The notes under the pieces are model-generated. The model searched no databases. It was given only the letters and a program-made list of their open reading frames with translations, and had not been told where the DNA came from. Below, piece by piece: positions 1 to 9,030 of a stretch of DNA of 64,000 nt. Numbering within the stretch: the stretch's first letter is position 1; every line of letters begins with the position of its first letter. The position numbers and the translations under genes were made by a program. Source of the DNA: Armatimonadota bacterium (GTDB lineage Bacteria; Armatimonadota; Fimbriimonadia; Fimbriimonadales; Fimbriimonadaceae). The DNA is taken from contig JAFDWR010000002.1 of assembly GCA_018268355.1 (NCBI GenBank), positions 124,001-188,000 on the forward strand. Reading direction: 5' to 3'.

Positions 1-1
1 C

Positions 2-1156
2 GAAAGCCGCGCGAAGCGCTGCGCGAGCGTGATCCGCGAGGCGATCGGTGTCGATGCGGTCGTCTTGCGCCGCCTGGTCGGTGAGGAATTGATCATCCTC
101 GGAGCCGACGGAATCGCCGAAGAGCGACTCCTCCATTCCCTGCCCTCGAATCTTGGCCTTGGCGCGCGGATGATCAAGGAGCAGCAGGCGCTCGCCGTTC
201 CCGAAGTCCAGCTCTATGCCGGTCGCCGAGCGAGCATGATTCGCGGCGGCTACGAGTTCATTTCTTATGCCGGCGCGCCGATGGTTGTTGGCGGTGAAGT
301 TGTCGGCGTCGTTGGTGTTTACACCGAACGTGAGCCTCGCGAATTCAACGAATCGGAGCTCGCCCTCCTGCAGATCGTTGCCGACCACTTTGGCGTCGTC
401 CTCAAGAACGAATCGCTGTTCAAAGAGCTGATCTATTCGAACATGGAGCTCGACACCCGGGTGATGTCGCGCACCGCCGAGCTCGAGGTCGCGAACAAGG
501 AAATGGAGTCGTTCACCTACATGGTGGCCCACGACCTTCGCGGTCCTGTTCGAGCGATCAGCTCGACGAGCATGATCCTCCTCCAGGACCATGCCGAACA
601 GCTTTCTCCCGAGGCAAAATATGAGGTCGAGCGGCAGGTCCTTGCGACGCGGCGCCTTTCTGATCTCATCGACGACCTCTTGACCTTGGCACGGCTGGGC
701 CGCCGAAAGGCAGTGCCCGAACGGATCGATTTGTCCAAGATGGCCAACGATATCCTCGCCACATTGGAGAATCGCACCCAGCTCACCATCCAGTCAAAGG
801 TCGACCCCGACCTCGTCGTTCTCGCCGACCCCGAGCTTCTCGACCTGATGCTCACCAACCTCTTTGAGAACGCGATCAAGTTCCGAAAGCCGGGGCAGGC
901 GCCGTCGATCCACTTCGGAATGACCAATGCGGAAACGTTCTTTGTCGCCGACAAGGGCATCGGCTTCGACATGAAGTTCGCGAACAAGGTCTTTGAGCCC
1001 TTCGAGAGGCTCGTAAGCGACCGCGACTATGAAGGCACCGGCATCGGGCTGGCCAACGTCCGCCGCATCGTCCACCGCCATGGCGGGCAGATCTGGGTTG
1101 ACAGCAACCCCGGCGAAGGCACGACGTTCTACTTCGACCTGACGACGGTCCCTTAG
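2..1156 (+). CDS. GAF-domain sensor histidine kinase (5' end outside window)
   Basis: Partial gene: the frame is open to the first base of the window, so the true start lies upstream. Numbering from the GTG at 29, residues 1-130 read as a GAF-like sensor domain. A short coiled linker precedes a HisKA domain with the phospho-acceptor His168 (VAHDLRGPV). The HATPase domain follows: N box with Asn281, G1 box DKGIGF (308-313), G2 box GTGIGL (336-341). No membrane segment is seen in the visible part, so it is probably cytoplasmic or its membrane part is cut off. It autophosphorylates and passes phosphate to an unknown regulator; none is adjacent. Its stop overlaps the stop of the convergent esterase gene by 4 bp. 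Confidence 0.9.
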   Translation, partial: ESRAKRCASVIREAIGVDAVVLRRLVGEELIILGADGIAEERLLHSLPSNLGLGARMIKEQQALAVPEVQLYAGRRASMIRGGYEFISYAGAPMVVGGEVVGVVGVYTEREPREFNESELALLQIVADHFGVVLKNESLFKELIYSNMELDTRVMSRTAELEVANKEMESFTYMVAHDLRGPVRAISSTSMILLQDHAEQLSPEAKYEVERQVLATRRLSDLIDDLLTLARLGRRKAVPERIDLSKMANDILATLENRTQLTIQSKVDPDLVVLADPELLDLMLTNLFENAIKFRKPGQAPSIHFGMTNAETFFVADKGIGFDMKFANKVFEPFERLVSDRDYEGTGIGLANVRRIVHRHGGQIWVDSNPGEGTTFYFDLTTVP

Positions 1157-1761
1157 GTCCCTGCGCAGCGCAAGAAAAAGGCATCGAGATCGCGGATGGA
1201 TTCCCCGCTGATCTGGTGGGCCATCCGGTAGCTGCGAAAATCGACGTCGGCCCCGTCTTGCACCAGCTGGTCGGCCAGTTCGCGCCCGCGGTCAAACGAG
1301 ACGACCGGGTCCATGACCCCATGTTGAACGAGAAACGGCACCGTGCTGACCGGCCCTTCGACGACGCCGGGAAGGTAGGCACCGCTCATCAGTGCGACCC
1401 CCAGAAGTCCAGGAACCTCGCCCCTCGCCACTGCCGCGCTGATCATCGCCCCTTGGCTGAATCCAGCCAGCAGCCAACGCTTGCCCTCTAGCATCTCGCC
1501 GAGCGCGGCCGAGACCCCACGCGCGGCACCGACCGCCTCGGCAAGGTCGTACCGACGTGACTCCTCGGCCGTGAAGTCGATCGAGAACCAGGCCCGACCG
1601 CCGTAGGGCGTGGTTCCCGGCGCGGCGAGCGAGATCACCTCATAGTCCCGCGAGAGCTCATCGGCAATGGGAACGAGGTCGTGCTCGTCCGCGCCATAGC
1701 CATGGAGCAGAACCAGAGTCGGTTCTTCGGGATTGCCCGGTCGTCGGTAGTGCGGCCACAT
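1153..1761 (-). CDS. Phospholipase/carboxylesterase family alpha/beta hydrolase
   Basis: 202 aa, the usual length of the carboxylesterase type 2 / YpfH family. The nucleophile elbow GFSQG lies near residue 99, the oxyanion region LLHGYGADEHD near the N-terminus, and the His region (MAHQIS) near the C-terminus, with Asp in the VMDPVVS stretch. No signal peptide is visible, so it is probably a cytoplasmic esterase of small acyl esters; the natural substrate is unknown. It is convergent with the histidine kinase and divergent from the diguanylate cyclase. Confidence 0.85.
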   Translation of the reverse strand: MWPHYRRPGNPEEPTLVLLHGYGADEHDLVPIADELSRDYEVISLAAPGTTPYGGRAWFSIDFTAEESRRYDLAEAVGAARGVSAALGEMLEGKRWLLAGFSQGAMISAAVARGEVPGLLGVALMSGAYLPGVVEGPVSTVPFLVQHGVMDPVVSFDRGRELADQLVQDGADVDFRSYRMAHQISGESIRDLDAFFLRCAGT

Positions 1762-1831
1762 GAGGAACAGGGTTTTACCTTGCGCACTTTGTTAAGTTTT
1801 GTCGCCGAAACTCTAAAGTGCTCCGTTCGGT

Positions 1832-2797
1832 TTGCCGACGATTTTCTTACCGATGCGACGAATGGACAAGTGGCGATATCGGGCGGCAGAACTCCAACTT
1901 TGGTTGGCTTGCCAAGACCTGAACACCCTGAAGGGGTGGATTCGGTGGCAAGTCGCCCTGGCGAAGGATTGGCTCCAAGAGCGGCCCGCATTGCGGTCGT
2001 TCCTTGAGAGTCAGTACCTGCTCCTCGGCGTGCTCTTCCTCGATTGGTCGCTTGGGTTCTTGCCTTCGTTCCGACCGGTCTACCTGGTTCCCGTTTGGTG
2101 GGCCACCCTGCGCACCTCGAAGCCATTTGCCTTTGGCGCGATTGCGAGTGCAACGATCATCACTAGCCTCATCGATGGCTCGAACCATCACTTCGGCTGG
2201 GCCAAGTGGTGCCTGAACTTTGCGCTCAACGGCAGCATCCTCTACGTCCTGATGCGCGGCCTCGACGAGCTCGAAGCACGATTCCGCCAAGTCTCCCGTC
2301 AGGCCACCCAAGATGCGCTAACCGGTGCGCACAACCGCATCGCATTCACCGAATTCTGCGAGAAGGCGATCGCCCGAACCGCCGTCACCGGCGAGGGGTT
2401 TGTCGTCGCCTTGGTGGACTGTGACCAGTTCAAGGCTCTCAACGACACCTACGGCCACGCCTTCGGCGACCTCGTTTTGCAACACCTCACCCGTTCGCTC
2501 CGACGGAGCCTCCCAAACAATGCGATGGTCGCCCGCCTCGGCGGCGACGAGTTCGCGGTCGCGGTCCCGGGTCGGTCGGTGGAATGGGTCGAAAGCGCGC
2601 TTTTCATGGCTCGCCAACGGCTCCAGGTTTCCCACCAGTTGGAAGGCCGCTCGGTGGACTTCAGCTTCGGCGTCTCCCAGTGGCACGTCCAGCGCCAGAC
2701 CCTGAGCGAGATCCTGGGCGATGCCGACGCCAACCTTTACGAGCGGAAGCGATCGCGGGCAGGAATCTGGTTCGAGCCCTCAGCGATGGTGGTTTAG
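1832..2797 (+). CDS. Membrane-bound diguanylate cyclase (GGDEF)
   Basis: Up to 321 aa. The N-terminal half carries about three to four hydrophobic segments (residues 62-150), then a C-terminal GGDEF domain with intact active motif LGGDEF and the DALTGAHNR opening. It should make cyclic-di-GMP from two GTP at the inner membrane. The inhibitory I-site RxxD expected five residues before GGDEF is absent (PNNA occupies it), so product feedback is probably lost. The start is uncertain: the frame opens at TTG 1832, but ATG codons at 1853 and 1862 are plausible and no clear Shine-Dalgarno decides. No EAL domain or effector is nearby. Confidence 0.88.
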   Translation: MPTIFLPMRRMDKWRYRAAELQLWLACQDLNTLKGWIRWQVALAKDWLQERPALRSFLESQYLLLGVLFLDWSLGFLPSFRPVYLVPVWWATLRTSKPFAFGAIASATIITSLIDGSNHHFGWAKWCLNFALNGSILYVLMRGLDELEARFRQVSRQATQDALTGAHNRIAFTEFCEKAIARTAVTGEGFVVALVDCDQFKALNDTYGHAFGDLVLQHLTRSLRRSLPNNAMVARLGGDEFAVAVPGRSVEWVESALFMARQRLQVSHQLEGRSVDFSFGVSQWHVQRQTLSEILGDADANLYERKRSRAGIWFEPSAMVV

Positions 2798-2819
2798 GAC
2801 AGAAGTCCAAATTCTGAAG

Positions 2820-2845
2820 CGTGGGATTCCATTCCCACGTATAAT
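2820..2845 (+). promoter_or_regulatory. Promoter -10 box abutting an inverted repeat, upstream of the Bax-inhibitor-1 gene
   Basis: A perfect TATAAT sits at 2840-2845. Directly upstream is an inverted repeat with 7-bp arms CGTGGGA (2820-2826) and TCCCACG (2833-2839), spaced by 6 bp. The repeat fills the -35/-10 spacer, where a repressor or activator site would act. A strong Shine-Dalgarno (GGAGG) precedes ATG 2863. The -35 match is poor, which fits an activator-dependent promoter or an alternative sigma factor, but this is inference. Confidence 0.55.
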
Positions 2846-2862
2846 CTGAGTGTGGAGGGCAT

Positions 2863-3597
2863 ATGGCCGGAAATCCAACTCTAAATCAAAACAACCTCGA
2901 TCGATTTGCCGCAGACAATAATGGCGTCGCCATGACCGTGGAAGGTGCCGCGAACAAGGCACTCATCCTTTTCGGAATCATGCTGGCGAGCTCGATGGGC
3001 TCGTGGATCATCGCCGCTAGCAGCAAGGGCCTGGCGATCCCGATGATGTTCGCAGGCTTGATCGTGGGCTTCATCTTGTCGCTGGTAATGATCTTCAAGC
3101 CACCCACGGCTCCCGTCTTGGCTCCGGTCTACGCGGTTTGCGAAGGCTTGTTGCTTGGCGTCATCTCGATGGTCTTCAACGACAAGTACAGTGGCATCGT
3201 CTTCAACGCCGCGCTCATCACGTTGAGCCTCCTCGGTGGCTTGCTGTTCCTCTATCGAACGGGGATCGTTAAGGTCACGGAAAAGTTTCGCGCCATCGTG
3301 TTCGGAGCAACGGCAGCGATCGCGCTGACCTACTTGATCTCGATCCTGATGAGGGTGTTCTTCAAGTCGCCGATGCCGCTCATCCATGATTCAGGACCCA
3401 TTGGCATCGGATTTAGTTTGCTCGCCATTGTCATCGCGGGAATGAACTTCCTCGTCGATTTTGACAATTTCGAGCAGCTTGCGAACGCAAAAGCACCCAA
3501 GTACATGGAGTGGTATTGCGGATACGCGATCCTCGTTACCCTGGTTTGGATGTACCTGGAAGTGCTCCGCCTGCTCGCCAAGCTGCAGCGCAACTAA
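2863..3597 (+). CDS. Bax inhibitor-1 / YccA family membrane protein
   Basis: 244 aa with about seven hydrophobic segments from residue 30 on and a polar N-terminus, the size and pattern of the BI-1/YccA (TMBIM) family. Conserved-type features include the DFDNFEQLANAKAPKYMEWY region in the sixth to seventh segment, where the family has its acidic pH-sensing residues. Members are calcium leak channels or FtsH modulators in bacteria; which applies here is unknown. Good Shine-Dalgarno. The stop is followed directly by the ATG of the next gene, so they are probably co-transcribed. Confidence 0.88.
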   Translation: MAGNPTLNQNNLDRFAADNNGVAMTVEGAANKALILFGIMLASSMGSWIIAASSKGLAIPMMFAGLIVGFILSLVMIFKPPTAPVLAPVYAVCEGLLLGVISMVFNDKYSGIVFNAALITLSLLGGLLFLYRTGIVKVTEKFRAIVFGATAAIALTYLISILMRVFFKSPMPLIHDSGPIGIGFSLLAIVIAGMNFLVDFDNFEQLANAKAPKYMEWYCGYAILVTLVWMYLEVLRLLAKLQRN

Positions 3598-4047
3598 ATG
3601 AGTCAAGACCCTCCAACAGGCCATGCCCTCGGGGGCGATTCGATAGCCGGTCCAACGATGTTGGACCGGCTATTTGGCTGGTTCGTGGCGAGCCTGGCCA
3701 CCGTTCTCTTTGGCGTCGTCATCTACCGGGCGATCAAGCCGGAGACCACCCACGGCACCTACAACGCGGAAGGCGTGGCCCAAGAAATCATCCGGGCGAG
3801 CACGCCGGGCGAAGTTGCCCTTCGGGTTGGGATGGCCCTTGCGACCGTGCTCGGCTGCATCGCGATTGCCCAGTCCAGCCGCAAGGCGTTCTTTATCGCG
3901 CGCACGCTCTTCACCATCCGCGTTGCGGTGGACCTCGCGACCATCGTAACGAACCCCAAGGACCGTTTCGGGGCGATGGCCCTCGTCTTCGACCTCGTGC
4001 TCATCGGCTACTGCATCCTGCGGCTTCGCGATCCTAACCTGAAATGA
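3598..4047 (+). CDS. Hypothetical small membrane protein
   Basis: 149 aa, ATG directly after the TAA of the Bax-inhibitor-1 gene and overlapping the next gene by ATGA, so it is the middle of a three-gene operon. Hydrophobic segments are visible around residues 25-45, 75-95 and 125-140; a central loop is charged. I recognise no family. Tight coupling to a BI-1 protein and a pilin-like protein suggests envelope localisation but gives no function. Confidence 0.75.
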   Translation: MSQDPPTGHALGGDSIAGPTMLDRLFGWFVASLATVLFGVVIYRAIKPETTHGTYNAEGVAQEIIRASTPGEVALRVGMALATVLGCIAIAQSSRKAFFIARTLFTIRVAVDLATIVTNPKDRFGAMALVFDLVLIGYCILRLRDPNLK

Positions 4048-4718
4048 GACGAGGCTTTACGCTCCTCGAGCTGCTCGTTGTCATCGCGATCATCGCGATT
4101 CTCGCCGCAATCCTTTTCCCGCTCTATTCCCGCGCCAAGGAGCAGGCCAAAAAGACCAACTGCCTCTCCAACCAGCACCAGATTGGCGTCGGCTTTGCCG
4201 CCTATCTGATGGACAGCGACGACAAAATGCCTGACCGCCGCGACCTCAAGCAGGTGGGCTACCGACCCTGGAGCAGCTGGCCGCCGAGCGACCCTCGCGT
4301 CGGCTGGGCACCCGAGATTCTCTCGCTCTACGCCGGATCGTCCATCGACCTTTGGCGATGTCCGTCCATCCTCGGCACCCCGACCGGCCGCAGCGCGGCA
4401 GTGGTGGGCAAGAGCCCGCTCGGCGAGACGAACTACTGGATGTGGCGGTTCGACCGCTTCGAAAGTCCGGTGCCGCTCGACAACTTCTGGGGCAAGTCGC
4501 CCGAAGAGGCCCTCAGCGACCTCCTCAAGGCAAACAACCCCACCGTCGGCAAGCCCAATGGCATCGCCGACGTCGAGCTATTGGTGGATCCGTACTTCCC
4601 CAAGACCGCTCCCGGGGTCAACCCACAAGAAAGCGGCTACACCCCCCACACGGGAGGGCGTAACCGCCTTTATCTCGATACCCACGCGAAGTGGTTTCGA
4701 GACGTGCGGACGGACTAG
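4044..4718 (+). CDS. Type IV pilin-like N-terminal methylation domain protein
   Basis: 224 aa. The N-terminus is a class III signal: short basic leader, G4/F5 cleavage site followed by [21 protein letters not shown]. Glu at +5 after the prepilin peptidase site is kept. The C-terminal body has the DUF1559-like layout with a terminal HTGGRNRLYLDTHAKW stretch. Such pseudopilin-like proteins are greatly expanded in Planctomycetota and Armatimonadota; role uncertain (pseudopilin or surface protein). It overlaps the preceding gene (ATGA) and its stop overlaps the stop of the convergent tricorn gene by 4 bp. Confidence 0.88.
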   Translation: MRRGFTLLELLVVIAIIAILAAILFPLYSRAKEQAKKTNCLSNQHQIGVGFAAYLMDSDDKMPDRRDLKQVGYRPWSSWPPSDPRVGWAPEILSLYAGSSIDLWRCPSILGTPTGRSAAVVGKSPLGETNYWMWRFDRFESPVPLDNFWGKSPEEALSDLLKANNPTVGKPNGIADVELLVDPYFPKTAPGVNPQESGYTPHTGGRNRLYLDTHAKWFRDVRTD

Positions 4719-7700
4719 CGTCCGCCGCCCGAACTTCCCTTCAGCTTCACCGGGAACGGCGGTGGCGTCGGCTTCTTGGGCGGATTCTTCTTTAGCGAAT
4801 CCATTAGGTAGGCAATCGCGCGGTCGAGCTGCGGGTCCTTACCCTGAACCACGAGGTTCGGATCCTGGGCGACTTCCATATCGGGCACCGCGCCGGTTCC
4901 TTCGATGATCCACTTGCCCTCGTCGGCCGTCCAAGCGCCGTAGTTGGGGATGTAGATTTGGCCGCCGTCGACCAGGCTGTAGCCGCCGCCTGAGCCGACT
5001 TCACCGCCACCCGTTCGCTGGCCGATGAGCGGACCGAGCTTGTTCTTTCGCCAGAAGTAGCTGAAGTATTCGCCGTCCGAGAACGCGCCCGAGTTGGTGA
5101 TACAGGCGAGGCGCGCATCGGTTCCCCAGGCCTCACGTCGCCACGACTCACCGTAGCGCGGCTTGAAGTAGCCGCTCACGGGAATGAGTAGGTTCGACAT
5201 GATATTCATGGAGATATTGCCGCCGCCGTTGTTGCGAACGTCGACAATGATCGCGTTGGTGAACGCGCCCACTTGATAGTCCTTCCAGAAGCCGTTGTGA
5301 CCGTTCGCAGTCATGTCAGACATGTGGAGGTAAGTGATCTTTCCGCCCGAGGCCTTCTCGACGTACTCGCGGCGACGTTCGACACCATCGAAGTAGCGGA
5401 GCTGCCGTTCGTTGGCGATGGGGACGATGCGGACGTTTCGGGCGTCAACGCCGGCGGGCTTGCTGCCCACCTTGATCGAGATCGGGCGTCCAACCGCGCC
5501 GATGAGAAGCGCCTGCGGGTCCTCGTTCATCGAGACCGGCTTGCCGCCTATCGCGAAGATGACGTCGCCCTCCTTGATGTTCAATCCGGGCGCGCTGAGC
5601 GGCGAACGCGACTCGAGGTCCCACGAGCCAGCTCGGAGGATCGACTTGATCCGATAGCCCTGCATCGCGGGGTCCCATTCGAGGTCCGCGCCAAGCATGC
5701 CGAGCGGCTGGAGCGACTTCGCGAACGGTGAGGGGCCAGCCACGTAGCAGTGGCCGGTGTTCAGCTCCGCGACCATGTCGGAGCAGATGCGGGAGAGGTC
5801 GGTGCGGTCGCCCACTTGGCTGAGCATCGCCTCGTACTTCGCCTTCACCGCGTTCCAATTCACGCCGTGGAGGTTCGGATCATAGAAGAAGTCTCGGCCG
5901 ACGCGCCACGATTCGTAGAAGATTTGACGCCATTCCTTGACCGGATCGACGGTGACATTGACGTCGCTGATCTTCACGAGTCCTTGGTCGGGAGTTATCG
6001 GTCCTCCCCCGGCTTCGACCACTTGGAGCCCAGCGGGGCCCATGATGAGCGCCTTCGACCGGTCGGCGGTGACCTGCACCATCGAAACGCCTTCCTCGAC
6101 GAGCGCGAAGCCGCGGCTCGCAAGGTCGAACTGGAAGAGCGACGGGCCTCGGCCGTTCATGAACTGCGGGTCGGTGAAACCGAGGATGAGCAGCTTTCCG
6201 GGCAGGGCGACGATGCTAGCGTAGCGTCCGGTGCGCACCTTCGCGTCAAACGCGCGGGCTTGGATGCCGTCGAGGTCGATCTTGGTGATCGGGAGGCCGT
6301 TGGGTCCCTTCTTGACTTCTTCCGGCTTCGCCTCTTCCGCCCCTTCTTCGTCACTCTTCGGTGCGAAGAGCGATGGGGTGTTGGCGGCGAGCGGGAACGC
6401 GGTCACTCGCGAGATCGCGTCATAGCCGCTTGCCGACGTGACTGGCGACCAGACCGGTTCAAGCTGTCGGTCTTGCACGCAGAAGAGGTACTTGCCGTCC
6501 GGCGAGAAGGCCGGTCCCACGCTGTTGATGCGCGGATCGGTGACCAGAGTGATCTTCTTGGTGTCCAGCGAATAAAGGTGGACCCCGTTCACCCAGCCGT
6601 AGTTCAGCTTGCTAAAGGCGATCCAGCGACCGTCGGGTGAGAACGTGAAGTCGTTCGCAGGCGTGTCATAGCTGCCGTTTCGGTCGGGCTGGTCCACCAG
6701 GGTGACCTCGCCGGTGGTGGCATCGACAAGCTCGATATGCATGTTCCGGTCGCCGATGAGGATGTACTTGTTGTCGGGGCTCCAGATTGGCCGCGAGTGC
6801 TGGCCGGTCAGCTTGGTCGTGAGCTGCTTTTCTTTGCCGGTCGCAAAGTCGTAAAGGTAGAGCTGCTCTTCCCCACTTTCATCGCTCACATAGGCGAGCT
6901 TCTTGCCATCCGGCGACCACGCGCTGAGCTGAGCGCGCTCGCCCGAGTTGCCCTCGATCGTGCGGACCTCGCCTTGACCGGCAGGGACGCTGATGAGCTG
7001 GCCACGGGTTTCGAGGATGACGCGCTTGCCCGAGGGGCTGATCGAAGCACCGGTGAGGTTGGCCTCGGCAGGGATCGTTTGCACGCGGCGATGGATGAAG
7101 TCGCTGCTGAGGTCGAAGGTGATCGGCCCCCAGGTCTTCTTGCTCGGGTCGGCAAGGCCAAGGCCGCAGCCGAGTTCAAAAACCACCCGCTTGCCGTCGC
7201 TGCTCGGGTACTTGACCGCGATCTTCGAGTCGGTGAGAGCCTCGGTCTTTTTGGTGACCGGGTTCAGCCGATAGAGGTTGCGGATGCCGGTGCGCTCGCT
7301 GACAAAGGCGATGTCGTCGCCGATCCAAACCGGCGTCGTCTCGACCCCCTTCGTGTCGGTGAGCTTGGTGAACTTCTTGGACTCAAGGTCGGTGAGCCAG
7401 ATCTGGTCATTCGCGCCGCCTTCATAGCGGAACCAATTCATCCACTCGTTCGACTCTTGGACAAAGGCCACCCGGCGACCATCGGCGGCAATCGACCCAA
7501 AATGGGCCTCGGGAATCGGCAGCATCTTCGGGGCGCCACCCTTCACGGGAACCGTGAAGAGCTGATTGATGAAGTAGGTCTCGTGGCGATACGACGACCG
7601 AAAAAGGATGTTCTGGCCGTCGGGGGTCCAGCCCTGGACTTCGGCCCGGCGAGGGTTAAAGGTGAGCCGCTTTGAGGCGCCGCCGTCCACCGAGATCACA

Positions 7701-7969
7701 TAAACGTCGGTTCGACCCTCGTACTGGCCGGTGAACGCGATCCACTTGCCATCCGGCGAGAAGTGCGGCATCGTCTCCAGGCCCGAATCGGTGGTGAGTC
7801 GCCGCGCCTTCTTGGTGGTGAGGTCGCCAACCCAGATGTCGCCCTCGGCGACAAAGGCGACCTGGTCACCGTGGATATCCGGTCGAGATTGGAAGGTGAT
7901 GGAAGTCCCTTGGGCCTGAGTGAGGGCCACAGAGAGGCTTAGAATGACAATGGAATACGCCGCGCGCAT
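4715..7969 (-). CDS. Tricorn-like S41 family protease
   Basis: 1084 aa with a signal peptide (residues 1-19). Repeated SPDGKWIAF-type PD40/TolB blades fill residues 25-660. A C-terminal core follows with a PDZ domain (about 755-850) and the S41 protease domain. By position, His740, Ser964 (FSDGEYF) and Glu1023 match the tricorn catalytic His746, Ser965 and Glu1023. The serine that precedes the His in archaeal tricorn is Gly739 here. VRNNGGG at 911-917 is the oxyanion region. The signal peptide implies an exported peptidase, unlike cytoplasmic archaeal tricorn. It lies 26 bp downstream of holA and may be the last gene of that run. Confidence 0.92.
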   Translation of the reverse strand: MRAAYSIVILSLSVALTQAQGTSITFQSRPDIHGDQVAFVAEGDIWVGDLTTKKARRLTTDSGLETMPHFSPDGKWIAFTGQYEGRTDVYVISVDGGASKRLTFNPRRAEVQGWTPDGQNILFRSSYRHETYFINQLFTVPVKGGAPKMLPIPEAHFGSIAADGRRVAFVQESNEWMNWFRYEGGANDQIWLTDLESKKFTKLTDTKGVETTPVWIGDDIAFVSERTGIRNLYRLNPVTKKTEALTDSKIAVKYPSSDGKRVVFELGCGLGLADPSKKTWGPITFDLSSDFIHRRVQTIPAEANLTGASISPSGKRVILETRGQLISVPAGQGEVRTIEGNSGERAQLSAWSPDGKKLAYVSDESGEEQLYLYDFATGKEKQLTTKLTGQHSRPIWSPDNKYILIGDRNMHIELVDATTGEVTLVDQPDRNGSYDTPANDFTFSPDGRWIAFSKLNYGWVNGVHLYSLDTKKITLVTDPRINSVGPAFSPDGKYLFCVQDRQLEPVWSPVTSASGYDAISRVTAFPLAANTPSLFAPKSDEEGAEEAKPEEVKKGPNGLPITKIDLDGIQARAFDAKVRTGRYASIVALPGKLLILGFTDPQFMNGRGPSLFQFDLASRGFALVEEGVSMVQVTADRSKALIMGPAGLQVVEAGGGPITPDQGLVKISDVNVTVDPVKEWRQIFYESWRVGRDFFYDPNLHGVNWNAVKAKYEAMLSQVGDRTDLSRICSDMVAELNTGHCYVAGPSPFAKSLQPLGMLGADLEWDPAMQGYRIKSILRAGSWDLESRSPLSAPGLNIKEGDVIFAIGGKPVSMNEDPQALLIGAVGRPISIKVGSKPAGVDARNVRIVPIANERQLRYFDGVERRREYVEKASGGKITYLHMSDMTANGHNGFWKDYQVGAFTNAIIVDVRNNGGGNISMNIMSNLLIPVSGYFKPRYGESWRREAWGTDARLACITNSGAFSDGEYFSYFWRKNKLGPLIGQRTGGGEVGSGGGYSLVDGGQIYIPNYGAWTADEGKWIIEGTGAVPDMEVAQDPNLVVQGKDPQLDRAIAYLMDSLKKNPPKKPTPPPFPVKLKGSSGGGR

Positions 7970-7995
7970 ACCAAGAATTTAGCTGATAACGGCGA

Positions 7996-9030
7996 TCAGT
8001 GTTGGGCGAGTGTCAAGAAAAGTCGTTCAACGGTGTCAATCGCGTTGCTCGTCGAGGGCTTGAGCCCCTTCAGCTCGCAATCCGCGTCCGCAATCGCTTG
8101 CATCGCGCGGTTCAGGTGATCAAACGTGAGTCGCTTGGCGACGTCGGTGAGCCGCTTTTGGCGGTACGGTGGTTCCGCCCCGAAGTTGGGCTTTTCGAGG
8201 TACACGCCCTCGCCTTTGTAGCCCTCGAGGGTGGCCTTGGCTTGCCAAAGCAGCTTCAGGTACCGACTCGACATCGGTAGAATGCTCGAGAAGACCGTAC
8301 TCTCGGGGTTCTTCGTCCCGCCGAGAAGGATCTTGAGCTGAGTGAGAGCGGTGCGGGCGTCTTGGCTGATCGCGGCCTCGACCATCCGGAAGACGTTCCA
8401 CTCGGGGTTCGCACTCGTGACCTTGAGAATCACCCCTTCGCTGATCGTCTTGTCGTCGCCGAGGTAGAGGATGCACTTCTCCATCTCGTCGGTGCCGAGC
8501 GAAAGGCTGCCGCCTACGCGCTCGGTGAGGAGAAGCGCGGCGGTCGGGGAGAGCTTGTACCCGCGGTCCTTGGCCGCGTCGCGAAGGAGGTCAGGGACCT
8601 GCTTGGCATCAATCGCGAACTTCCAGACGAGCGCGCCGGGGAGTTTGCCCACCGCGTTTTGCCACTTGGTCCGCCGCCCCGAATGGCGGCGCTGGGCGTC
8701 GTCATCACCCGGCTCTTCGTCGGCCACAAGGACAATTCGCGCGGTCGAAGGCAGCGGGGCCATTGCCTTCAGCTCGTCGGCGGCATCGTTGCGGAGGAGG
8801 TGCCGGACGATGACGGTTCGACGATCGGAAAGGAACGGCGCGGTCCCTGCGCTCGCCCACCACTCCGCAATCGTGCTTGAATCCGCGTCAAACAGCTCAA
8901 CGTCAAAGTCGTCGCCATCGGGAGCGACCTTGGCGAGAAACTCGGAGAAGGATTCGCGAAAAAGCCTTGCTTCGTCAACGACGAAGAGCGAAAGGGGAGC
9001 CGCCAGGGCTTTATCGAGATCAAACTTCAA
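7996..9030 (-). CDS. holA: DNA polymerase III subunit delta
   Basis: 344 aa, the normal length of HolA. The N-terminal clamp-opening region (LFVVDEARLFRESFSEFL), the central AAA+-like fold without Walker motifs, and the C-terminal collar helices (SRYLKLLWQAKATLEG) match the family. Delta opens the beta sliding clamp within the clamp loader. The ATG overlaps the end of the upstream transglutaminase gene by 11 bp, so holA is translationally coupled to a moxR-DUF58-TgpA run, an unusual home for a replication gene. Confidence 0.9.
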   Translation of the reverse strand: MKFDLDKALAAPLSLFVVDEARLFRESFSEFLAKVAPDGDDFDVELFDADSSTIAEWWASAGTAPFLSDRRTVIVRHLLRNDAADELKAMAPLPSTARIVLVADEEPGDDDAQRRHSGRRTKWQNAVGKLPGALVWKFAIDAKQVPDLLRDAAKDRGYKLSPTAALLLTERVGGSLSLGTDEMEKCILYLGDDKTISEGVILKVTSANPEWNVFRMVEAAISQDARTALTQLKILLGGTKNPESTVFSSILPMSSRYLKLLWQAKATLEGYKGEGVYLEKPNFGAEPPYRQKRLTDVAKRLTFDHLNRAMQAIADADCELKGLKPSTSNAIDTVERLFLTLAQH

